Below are positions 7,602 through 13,671 of a stretch of DNA of 13,671 nucleotides, one piece after another. Each line of letters begins with the position of its first letter. Positions within the stretch are counted from its first letter, which is position 1. Origin of the DNA: an uncultured Burkholderiales bacterium (GTDB lineage Bacteria; Pseudomonadota; Gammaproteobacteria; Burkholderiales; Burkholderiaceae_D). The position numbers were made by a program, and so were the translations under genes. The notes below the pieces were generated by a model. That model did not search any database, was not told the DNA's origin, and worked only from the letters and a program-made list of their open reading frames with translations. The stretch is taken from assembly GCA_903904635.1 (NCBI GenBank), contig CAIVDH010000133.1, positions 1 to 13,671 on the forward strand, read 5' to 3'.

Positions 7602-7656
7602 TCTGTTTTTTTAATTTGCTGATCCATTTTAGCGCAACTACTCTCACTAAAAATTC

Positions 7657-8601
7657 ATGGCTGCGACCGCTTTCGACCAACAACACCTGCAAGCAGGTGA
7701 TGGACATACCCTCTACGTGGCACAGTATGGCAAGCCCGATGGCCCTGCCGCTGTAGTACTGCATGGCGGCCCTGGCAGCGGTACGCAACCCTCTGTGCTG
7801 GAGTGGTTTGATCTCTCAAAACAGCGCGTAGTGCTATTTGATCAACGTGGCGCTGGGCTATCACAACCTCAGGGCGAGATTCTGCACAACGATAGTCACA
7901 AACTGGTTGCCGATATTGAACTACTACGCGCATCACTGGGTATCACCCAATGGATGGTGGTCGGTGGCTCATGGGGCGCAACATTAGCGCTACTGTATGC
8001 AGGGCAGCATACGCAACATGTGCAGTCGCTGGTTTTACGCGGCAGTTTTCTTGCCAGCGCACGTGAAATGCAATGGTTTTTTCAATCATTGTCGGCGCTG
8101 GTGCCGCAGGGCTGGCAGCGCCTGACGCAGGGCTGGTCTCATCATGAAAAAAACCATGTACTCGACAAACTCTGCGCCATGCTGCTGCATGGTGAGGCAC
8201 AAGAGGCCAGCGATGCAGCCGGACGCTGGAGTGATTATGAAAATGAAATCATGCGTGTGATGGCTGGCTCTGCAGCCTTGGATACTGACCAATCAAGTAA
8301 GGCATCAGCACGCACATTGGGCAAATACCGATTGCAGGCGCACTACTTGTCTCATCAATGCTTTACCAGTGAAAGAACGTTACTGCGCATGGCGCATAAG
8401 CTGCGCGCTGTTCCTTGCGCCATCATTCATGGCACGCATGATCTGGTCTGTCCGCCTGAAAATGCATGGCGCTTGCGGCGTTTTATGCCGCACGCAAGTA
8501 TGCATTGGGTCAGCAAGGGTAGTCATACGCCTGCAGATGCGGGAATTGCAAAAGCACTCACTGACGCTATACGCGACCTCACTGATGCAACAAAAAATTA
8601 A
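7657..8601 (+). CDS. pip: Proline iminopeptidase, alpha/beta hydrolase family S33
   Basis: Encodes 314 residues, typical of prolyl aminopeptidases, which remove an N-terminal Pro from peptides in the cytoplasm. The oxyanion motif HGGPGSG is at 36-42, DQRGAGLS at 62-69, and the nucleophile elbow GGSWG at 103-107 with Ser105 as nucleophile. Asp262 (in GTHDLV) and His290 (in KGSHTP) complete the likely triad. No signal peptide is seen. The ATG at 7657 is the only sensible start, but no clear Shine-Dalgarno sequence precedes it. It is transcribed away from pqqB and ends 48 nt before the convergent regulator gene, with no strong terminator visible. Some PQQ clusters carry a peptidase that trims cross-linked PqqA; whether this enzyme does so is open. 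Confidence 0.9.
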   Translation: MAATAFDQQHLQAGDGHTLYVAQYGKPDGPAAVVLHGGPGSGTQPSVLEWFDLSKQRVVLFDQRGAGLSQPQGEILHNDSHKLVADIELLRASLGITQWMVVGGSWGATLALLYAGQHTQHVQSLVLRGSFLASAREMQWFFQSLSALVPQGWQRLTQGWSHHEKNHVLDKLCAMLLHGEAQEASDAAGRWSDYENEIMRVMAGSAALDTDQSSKASARTLGKYRLQAHYLSHQCFTSERTLLRMAHKLRAVPCAIIHGTHDLVCPPENAWRLRRFMPHASMHWVSKGSHTPADAGIAKALTDAIRDLTDATKN

Positions 8602-8649
8602 TAAATTTAATTAACGCTACAAATTAATCAATGGCACCCGCACAACTTG

Positions 8650-10677
8650 TCACTGATGCAGCTTGCGATAAATAGTGTTACGCGACACGCCAAGTGTGCG
8701 CGCAGCGGCAGAGACATTGCCGCCATGCTCATCCAACGCTCTTTGTATTGCCAATAATTCCACATCTTCTAGTCGTGCTGGCGCAGCTACCGTTTTTTTC
8801 AACGCTTGCGTAGGTATCGCAGCTTCTGCGACCAAGGCATCATCAACGGCCTTGACGTCTTCAAGAAAATCTTCCGGCAAATGCTCTAGCCTGACCACAT
8901 GATCCTCATCAGCCATGACCATGGCAGTACGTAACAAATTAGTCAGCTGACGGAAATTTCCAGGCCATGCATGCCGCTTGAACAAGTTCATCACTTCCGG
9001 CGTAACAGAGTAAGCCTGCCCATCTGATTCTATCGCCAGTAATTTATTTATCACGACCTCAAGATCGGTGCGTTCACGCAAAGGCGGCAATCTCACCACC
9101 AATCCATTTAAACGATAGTAGAGATCTTCACGAAACAAACCCTTGGCAATCAGATCACGCAAATTACGGTTAGTCGCACATATGAGTGAGACATTAACAG
9201 GTATGGATTTATTACTCCCCAAAGGCATGACCAGGCGCTCTTGCAGTACGCGTAACAAGCGTGCCTGCAAACTCAGTGGCATGTCACCTATCTCATCGAG
9301 AAATAATGAGCCGCCATTGGCTTGCAGGATTTTGCCGGTGCTACCTTTTTTACGCGCACCGGTAAATGCGCCATCTTCGTAACCAAATAATTCTGATTCA
9401 ATCAAGGTTTCAGGGATGGACGCACAATTGACTGCTACAAACGGACCGCTGGCACGCGGTGAATCATTATGTATAGCTTGCGCGAGCAGCTCTTTGCCGG
9501 TACCGGTTTCACCGGTTACCAGCACAGGAATATCCCGCCCCATCACCAAATTAACTTTTTTGATCAGCGCTGCGACTTTTTCATCGCCGGTATTAAGGTA
9601 ATGCAAACTTGAAAGCCCCCGACGACGCGCCATATTTTCAACATCAGACAAATTTTCTTTGCTGCTTTTGACCGGCTCTTTGCGAATTGGTTCTTCCACT
9701 GCGGACTGCAAAAACAAATTCGTACTTCTTAATTCAGCCTTCGCCAACACTTTCACACCTGTATGCAAGCAGAGATTTAACAGCGTAGGCGCAGCAGTGC
9801 GGTAGTGATCAAATAGCGCAGAAACGGGCATGCCGAAAAGTGAGCTGAATGTATGTGTTTGCAATGCAGACAGGGGCAAACCTAACTGAAACAATCCGCT
9901 ACGGTTGGCAGATAAAAATCGCCCCGATGTTGAGAATGAAGCAATCCCTTCCATCAGCGTGCCTATAAATTCAGGACGGCTATGAAAGTGCAAGGTAATG
10001 GCATCATCGAAGGCGGCAGAAAATAGTTGATTTTCTATCATCTGCGCCGACATTCTGACCAAAGCCATCGTGTGCTTGTGAAAGCTGCGCTGGTCTCCGG
10101 TGACATCGAGCACGCCGATCAACTGTCCCTGATGATTCACGATCGGGGCAGCAGAGCAAGTAAGAAAATGATTGGCCGTGAGGTAGTGCTGATCGGCGTG
10201 TACCAACGTTGGCGCTTTTTCGGCAATAGCCGTTCCTATGGCATTGGTTCCTTTGCTTTGCTCAGACCAGGCAACTCCGGCGCGCAAGGCCACTCTGTCA
10301 GCTTTTTCGAGAAAATCATCATCCCCCAGCGCGTGCAAAATTATGCCCTGCGCATCAGTGAGTATCACCATGTTGTGGGTGTTGATGATTTGCTCGTAAA
10401 GCGTCTCCATGACTGGCACAGCATGCGTATGCAAACCACGGTTGGCATCGACCTTGTAAATCAGGTCTGCCTTTTGCAAAGGCGCATAGTCAGGTCTAGA
10501 GTCTTGTTGCAGACCGAAGGCGAGCGAACGTTTGTGAGATTCTTCAATCATGGCGAGTTGTGAATTCGCATGAAGCATGCCAATCGATTGATGTTGCTTA
10601 TCCGGCAATATCAATTCGGCGCCTTCCGTCAAACCGCTTTTTTCCCCTTGTGAATAGGGGCCTGAGGCGCTTCCCAT
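8650..10677 (-). CDS. AcoR-type sigma-54-dependent transcriptional activator
   Basis: Encodes 675 residues. The frame is open back to 10869, but that would read through the divergent promoter and into the cytochrome gene; ATG 10677 has a strong GGAGGAG at proper distance, so I chose it. Domains in order: a GAF sensor at about 91-221 (GTNAIGTAIAE at 143-153, HFLTCSAAPI at 170-179), a degenerate PAS-like region at about 235-310, an AAA+ domain with Walker A GETGTGKE at 389-396, the sigma-54-contact loop GAFTGA at 436-441 and Walker B GGSLFLDEIGD at 455-465, and a Fis-type helix-turn-helix at about 652-673. There is no phosphoreceiver domain, so it probably binds an effector directly. The AcoR family commonly controls acetoin, alcohol or glycerol catabolism. 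A sigma-54 promoter lies in front of the divergent cytochrome gene, its likely target (inference). Confidence 0.93.
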   Translation of the reverse strand: MGSASGPYSQGEKSGLTEGAELILPDKQHQSIGMLHANSQLAMIEESHKRSLAFGLQQDSRPDYAPLQKADLIYKVDANRGLHTHAVPVMETLYEQIINTHNMVILTDAQGIILHALGDDDFLEKADRVALRAGVAWSEQSKGTNAIGTAIAEKAPTLVHADQHYLTANHFLTCSAAPIVNHQGQLIGVLDVTGDQRSFHKHTMALVRMSAQMIENQLFSAAFDDAITLHFHSRPEFIGTLMEGIASFSTSGRFLSANRSGLFQLGLPLSALQTHTFSSLFGMPVSALFDHYRTAAPTLLNLCLHTGVKVLAKAELRSTNLFLQSAVEEPIRKEPVKSSKENLSDVENMARRRGLSSLHYLNTGDEKVAALIKKVNLVMGRDIPVLVTGETGTGKELLAQAIHNDSPRASGPFVAVNCASIPETLIESELFGYEDGAFTGARKKGSTGKILQANGGSLFLDEIGDMPLSLQARLLRVLQERLVMPLGSNKSIPVNVSLICATNRNLRDLIAKGLFREDLYYRLNGLVVRLPPLRERTDLEVVINKLLAIESDGQAYSVTPEVMNLFKRHAWPGNFRQLTNLLRTAMVMADEDHVVRLEHLPEDFLEDVKAVDDALVAEAAIPTQALKKTVAAPARLEDVELLAIQRALDEHGGNVSAAARTLGVSRNTIYRKLHQ

Positions 10678-10680
10678 ATG

Positions 10681-10689
10681 TCTCCTCCC
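10681..10689 (-). promoter_or_regulatory. Strong ribosome binding site deciding the activator start
   Basis: Minus-strand GGGAGGAGA lies 3 nt upstream of the ATG at 10677 (GGAGG core to ATG 6 nt). It supports this start over the much longer open frame reaching 10869. Confidence 0.8.
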
Positions 10690-10767
10690 GCGCAAAACAA
10701 CTGTTTCTTTTTTTATCGGTGTTGTCCACAGGAATGTAGCACTTGTTCCGTTATGACGCAAAAGACT

Positions 10768-10783
10768 AATTTGCGAGCAAATT
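10768..10783. promoter_or_regulatory. Perfect palindrome upstream of the sigma-54 promoter
   Basis: AATTTGC and GCAAATT are perfect inverted arms separated by GA. The centre is about 51 nt upstream of the predicted cytochrome transcription start, between the two divergent genes. It may bind a dimeric regulator. Enhancer sites for sigma-54 activators usually lie further upstream, so binding by the adjacent activator is only one possibility. Confidence 0.45.
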
Positions 10784-10800
10784 TCTTCTGACTTACTGCA

Positions 10801-10816
10801 TGGCACGGCAATTGCG
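10801..10816 (+). promoter_or_regulatory. Sigma-54 (-24/-12) promoter of the cytochrome operon
   Basis: TGGCACG, GCAA, TTGCG matches the sigma-54 consensus TGGCACG-N4-TTGCW at all but the last position, with the invariant GG and GC 10 nt apart. The predicted start is near 10827, giving a 33-nt leader with GGAG before the cytochrome ATG. The divergent gene encodes a sigma-54 activator with an intact GAFTGA loop. Confidence 0.85.
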
Positions 10817-10859
10817 GTAAAGCATGTAAAATTTAAACCTCTAAACGGAGTAAAACCCC

Positions 10860-11333
10860 ATGAACGCACTCGCCCGCATCGTGCTTACCAGCGCCACACT
10901 CGCTGCCAGCTTATTAATTTCCAGTTCGGTTTTTGCCCATGGCGACGTCACACCGCAGGCTGTTGACACCAAATCATTGCCGCCTTTGGGCGACAAATGG
11001 GCCGCAGATAATCCTTACCGCGGCAATGACGGCGCCATCAAAGTCGGCACCTCTGCCTATGCCCAGAACTGCGCTCGTTGCCACGGTATTGATGCCATAT
11101 CTGGCGGTATAGCGCCTGATCTGCGTATGCTGGATCGTGATTGCATGACACAAGCTGAAGCCAAGAAAACAAGCTGCATCAAAGAAAATGATGATTATTA
11201 CGCAACCACGGTACGCAAAGGTCGCGTACGTAATGGCGCCGTGTACATGCCGCCGTTCGAAGGCATCTTGCAACAAGAGGCTGTTTGGGCAATCAAGGCT
11301 TATTTGGAAACACGCCGTACCGACAAGCCTTAA
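10860..11333 (+). CDS. pedF: Periplasmic cytochrome c, PedF-like (c-550 type)
   Basis: Encodes 157 residues. Residues 1-26 form a Sec signal peptide ending VFA. The haem-binding motif is CARCH at 71-75, and Met130 in VYMPPF is the likely sixth ligand. Two further cysteines (95 and 106) could form a disulfide. The size, the GDKWAADNPYRG segment and the loop between haem site and Met ligand fit the cytochrome c-550 PedF type, which takes electrons from PQQ-dependent alcohol dehydrogenases. The ATG at 10860 is preceded by GGAG, with somewhat long spacing (10 nt), and by a sigma-54 promoter. It heads an operon with a substrate-binding-like protein and a NosR-like protein. The quinoprotein dehydrogenase itself is not in the window. 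Confidence 0.88.
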   Translation: MNALARIVLTSATLAASLLISSSVFAHGDVTPQAVDTKSLPPLGDKWAADNPYRGNDGAIKVGTSAYAQNCARCHGIDAISGGIAPDLRMLDRDCMTQAEAKKTSCIKENDDYYATTVRKGRVRNGAVYMPPFEGILQQEAVWAIKAYLETRRTDKP

Positions 11334-11334
11334 G

Positions 11335-11383
11335 TTTTAGATTTTAAGTTTTAAGTTACAGATTTTAGATTTTAGATTTTTCG
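11335..11383 (+). repeat. Heptanucleotide tandem repeat after the cytochrome gene
   Basis: Six 7-nt units in register follow the cytochrome stop: TTTTAGA, TTTTAAG, TTTTAAG, TTACAGA, TTTTAGA, TTTTAGA, then a partial TTTTTCG. The array lies in the gap between two genes likely transcribed together. It could be slippage-prone or an unstructured A/U-rich RNA spacer. Confidence 0.75.
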
Positions 11384-11399
11384 TATCAAAAAAATAATA

Positions 11400-11419
11400 A
11401 GCGCCTTCACCAGGGCGCT
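11400..11419. other. Intercistronic stem-loop, terminator-like on the minus strand
   Basis: AGCGCC (11400-11405) and GGCGCT (11414-11419) are perfect arms around an 8-nt loop. On the plus strand no T run follows; the stem ends just before the AGGGGA ribosome site (11423-11428) of the next gene, so it may protect or tune that message. On the minus strand it is followed by TTATTATTTTTTT, resembling an intrinsic terminator, although no leftward gene is seen to its right. Confidence 0.6.
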
Positions 11420-11434
11420 AACAGGGGACTAGCA

Positions 11435-12262
11435 ATGCAATGCTTTACCGTTCGGGGCCTGATGGCAACCTTGGCAGTTGTCTGCGGCACTATGCTAGTT
11501 CATGCAAGTGCTCTGGCAGACATGGAAAAAATTCGCGCTAAGGGCAAACTGACCGTCGCAATCTATGATGACTTCGCACCTTTCTCCGGCAAAGCCGGTG
11601 GTATTGATGTCGATCTGGCTGAAGCACTGGCAAAAAAATTAGGGCTCAAGCTGTCCTTGCTGCCTTTTCCTGCTGGCGAAAATATCAATGATGATTTGCG
11701 CAATATGGTCTGGAAAGGACATTACCTGGGATTTGGACCAGCCGATGTGATGATGCATGTGCCCGTTGATCGCAGCGTTATGGCTAGCAACGATAAAGTA
11801 GAAATTTTCGCGCCTTATTATCGCGAGATGATCAAGCTTGTTCGCAATATCAAAACCATACCGGAAGTGCAAAGCAGTGCTTCGCTAATAGGTAAGCGTG
11901 TGGGTGCCGAGAAAGTCTCTATCTCGTCCATGGTGCTATTGGGTGACCGTGAACTGCGTGAATATGTACAAATTTTTCCTACCGCACTTGAGGCATTGGG
12001 GAAACTGAAGGCCGGTGAATTGGATGCCGTTGTTGCGACCCGTTCCGAAATTGAATCTGTCCTGCGTGGCGATACAAATTTCGAATTAATTGATGCGCCT
12101 TTCGAGCGGCTGCCGCGCAAAGGCTGGGTCAATGGCATGGCCGTCATCAAAGAAAATACAGAACTGGCCAAGCTGCTACAGGCCGCTGTTAATGAATTAT
12201 TCGAGTCCGGTGAAATGACCACCATATTTGCCAAGCATGGCGTAAAGTCAGTCAAGCCCTAA
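11435..12262 (+). CDS. Quinoprotein-associated substrate-binding-like protein (MxaJ/XoxJ type)
   Basis: Encodes 275 residues. The first 28 or so form a signal peptide ending ALA. The mature protein has the periplasmic binding protein fold of family 3: KGKLTVAIYDDFAPFS at the start, then GGIDVDLAEALAKKLG, GPADVMMHVPVDR, and in lobe two GKRVGAEKVSISS and LKAGELDAVVATRSE. No ABC permease or ATPase gene accompanies it. With a PedF-type cytochrome upstream it fits the quinoprotein dehydrogenase-associated class that includes MxaJ and XoxJ, thought to assist maturation or activation of PQQ dehydrogenases rather than import a solute. The ATG at 11435 follows AGGGGA with about 7 nt spacing. Its stop TAA is directly followed by the ATG of the next gene, so the two are likely cotranslated. 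Confidence 0.88.
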   Translation: MQCFTVRGLMATLAVVCGTMLVHASALADMEKIRAKGKLTVAIYDDFAPFSGKAGGIDVDLAEALAKKLGLKLSLLPFPAGENINDDLRNMVWKGHYLGFGPADVMMHVPVDRSVMASNDKVEIFAPYYREMIKLVRNIKTIPEVQSSASLIGKRVGAEKVSISSMVLLGDRELREYVQIFPTALEALGKLKAGELDAVVATRSEIESVLRGDTNFELIDAPFERLPRKGWVNGMAVIKENTELAKLLQAAVNELFESGEMTTIFAKHGVKSVKP

Positions 12263-13671
12263 ATGCGCAAGCTGCTGGCAGCTTGGTTGTTGCTGTGCGC
12301 CGTAGTCTGTGGCGCACATGCCGGCGTGATGACCAAAGAGACGCTGGCGAAAAAATTCCCTTCGCCTTTAGTACTCGGTGACAAAGATAGCGAACTGCCG
12401 ATCTGGCCCATATTCAAACAAAATGCCACCGCCACAGAGCTGGTCGCTTATGTCTATGAATCTATAGATTTCGTTGCGCTGCCCGGCTTTGCCGGTATAC
12501 CAGTCAATCTGCTCATTGCGCTCGACCCCAAGGGTAATTTTATGGAAGTACAGGTGCTCTCGCATCATGAGCCTGTATTTCTGGAAGGCCTGGGTGAGCA
12601 GCCATTATTTAATTTTGTGAACCAGTACAAAGGTTTGTCACTGACACAAAATATTACGATAGAAACGGGCACCCGCAAGACAGCAAAAATGGATGGCAAT
12701 AATGTGCGCATTGATGGCGTCTCCAAAGCGACTGCATCGGTGCGCATCATTAATCAGACTTTACTGACTTCGTCTCTGGCAGTAGCGCGAAAAAAACTGG
12801 GCTTCTCAGGCAGCTATGATCCGGATCAGATCGCCCGTTTAAAGCCAGGCTTTTTTGAAAAACAAACGAGCGCAGATTTATTTGGAAAAAATTTAATTAC
12901 GCATTTTTCTCTGGCCAATCGGGATATAGAAAATATATTTAAAGGCACAGCAGGCGAAGGGCTGGATACAGAAGGCGGTGCCGCACCGGATGCTGTGTTC
13001 ATTGATATGTATACCGCCATGGTATCGGTACCTAGCATAGGCAAAAATTTACTCGATGGCCCTAGCTGGGAAAAGCTGGCCTGGCGTCTGGAAAAAGGCG
13101 ATCACGCGCTACTGGTCATGTGGGGCGGTCGCTACAGCATTACGCCAGAAGATTTCACGCCCGGCACTTCACCTGAACGCCTGACTTTAAAACAAGGCGG
13201 ACTGCCCATAGAGATGCGCGATCTTGATATTGATTTGCATCTGGCCGATGGCACACCTATCGCGCCTGATCAGATGAAAGTCTTTCGCGTGATTAGCCAG
13301 ACCGGACTGGATTTATCCAAGCCGCTGGATTTTTCGCTGAATGTGAAGCGTGAAAAAGGCATGGTCTATCCGGAAATCATACGCAAATCATTCGACTACA
13401 AGCTTGATGTACCTGAGCGCTTTTATGATGTGCCGGCTGGCGACAACAAAACCTGGGTCAGCATCTGGCAGCAACGCGCTGTTGAGCTGGGCATATTGGG
13501 CACAGCACTTTTTATTCTGACGATATTGCTGGTACAGCAGCGCTGGCTGACTGCAAATGCGCGCCGCTTCACTGTCATACGTGTGAGTTTTTTATTGTTT
13601 ACGCTGGGCTTCATAGGCTGGTATGCGCAAGGCCAATTGTCTATTGTGAACATGACTGGCGTGCTGCTGGC
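12263..13671 (+). CDS. NosR/NirI-like flavin-binding membrane protein, 3' end outside window
   Basis: The frame is open from ATG 12263 to the window end (469 codons). Residues 1-20 are a signal peptide ending AHA. A periplasmic part of about 385 residues follows. At 153-159 it reads VSKATAS, corresponding to the S/T-G-A-T motif by which NosR and RnfG-type domains attach FMN to Thr; here Thr157 is kept but Gly is replaced by Lys. Membrane helices lie at about 407-427 and 438-455, and GWYAQGQLSIVN at 452-463 is a characteristic NosR/NirI segment. Full-length relatives continue with more helices and a 4Fe-4S ferredoxin-like end, which would lie beyond the window. NosR feeds electrons from the quinol pool to periplasmic nitrous oxide reductase. 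Here the neighbours are quinoprotein partners, so a link between membrane redox carriers and alcohol oxidation is inferred, not shown. Confidence 0.85.
   Translation, partial: MRKLLAAWLLLCAVVCGAHAGVMTKETLAKKFPSPLVLGDKDSELPIWPIFKQNATATELVAYVYESIDFVALPGFAGIPVNLLIALDPKGNFMEVQVLSHHEPVFLEGLGEQPLFNFVNQYKGLSLTQNITIETGTRKTAKMDGNNVRIDGVSKATASVRIINQTLLTSSLAVARKKLGFSGSYDPDQIARLKPGFFEKQTSADLFGKNLITHFSLANRDIENIFKGTAGEGLDTEGGAAPDAVFIDMYTAMVSVPSIGKNLLDGPSWEKLAWRLEKGDHALLVMWGGRYSITPEDFTPGTSPERLTLKQGGLPIEMRDLDIDLHLADGTPIAPDQMKVFRVISQTGLDLSKPLDFSLNVKREKGMVYPEIIRKSFDYKLDVPERFYDVPAGDNKTWVSIWQQRAVELGILGTALFILTILLVQQRWLTANARRFTVIRVSFLLFTLGFIGWYAQGQLSIVNMTGVLL

Larger units (their letters stand above)
7357..7656. 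other. Divergent intergenic region between pqqB and pip; no pqqA found
   Basis: This 300-nt stretch contains no convincing gene. I read all three frames of the pqqB strand downstream of 7575, and the opposite strand, for a PqqA peptide (about 20-30 residues with Glu-x3-Tyr near the end) and found none. It holds a possible sigma-54 promoter toward pqqB (7586-7601), an inverted repeat (7547-7570) and AGGAGGT on the plus strand at 7364-7370. The remaining roughly 190 nt would be an untranslated pqqB leader. Confidence 0.7.

Noticed and set aside
7570..7788. Minus-strand open frame of 72 codons overlapping the pip start
   Set aside because: It runs antisense over the start of pip, has no convincing ribosome site and shows no protein-like motif.
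10027..10563. Long plus-strand open frame of 178 codons
   Set aside because: Antisense shadow of the GAF part of the activator, with no independent motif.
10678..10869. N-terminal extension of the activator to 10869
   Set aside because: It would cover the divergent promoter and the cytochrome start, resembles no domain, and a strong ribosome site precedes ATG 10677.
11335..11383. Short repeat array considered as CRISPR
   Set aside because: The units are 7 nt with no spacers, far below CRISPR repeat size, and no cas genes are nearby.

Overview
The window reads as a betaproteobacterial chromosome segment devoted to pyrroloquinoline quinone (PQQ) synthesis and periplasmic quinoprotein alcohol oxidation. 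The taxonomic guess (Burkholderiales such as Oxalobacteraceae, or a methylotroph) is inference from gene content and moderate base composition. No rRNA, tRNA, CRISPR array, integrase or transposase was seen.

Layout. Positions 3-1721 (+) hold the 3' part of an unrecognised, A+T-rich gene whose protein contains internal helical repeats. Its end overlaps, tail to tail, a long leftward operon. In transcription order that operon is pqqB, pqqC, pqqD and pqqE (7356 down to 4277), then a MotA/TolQ/ExbB-type channel protein, an ExbD/TolR-like protein with an atypical periplasmic domain, a two-helix membrane protein and a lipoprotein (down to 1687). Seven of the eight genes start inside, or within 1-3 nt of, the preceding stop; pqqD follows pqqC by 11 nt. 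No pqqA was found. A 300-nt intergenic region (7357-7656) separates pqqB from a divergent proline iminopeptidase gene (7657-8601, +). It holds a possible sigma-54 promoter reading toward pqqB and an inverted repeat.

Positions 8650-10677 (-) encode an AcoR-type sigma-54-dependent activator. Divergent from it is a rightward operon: a PedF-like cytochrome c (10860-11333), an MxaJ/XoxJ-type substrate-binding-like protein (11435-12262) and a NosR/NirI-like flavin and membrane protein that runs off the window (12263 onward). A near-perfect sigma-54 promoter (10801-10816) precedes the cytochrome gene.

How the parts may work together (inference). The activator senses a signal through its GAF domain and drives the cytochrome operon, and possibly the pqq operon too. 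PqqBCDE make the cofactor in the cytoplasm. The quinoprotein dehydrogenase is not in the window; it would be assisted by the MxaJ/XoxJ-like protein, pass electrons to the cytochrome, and perhaps connect to a membrane redox chain through the NosR-like protein. The most unusual part is the proton-channel, ExbD-like, membrane and lipoprotein set at the end of the pqq operon. It could be an envelope-spanning, proton-motive-force-driven device linked to PQQ movement or quinoprotein maturation.
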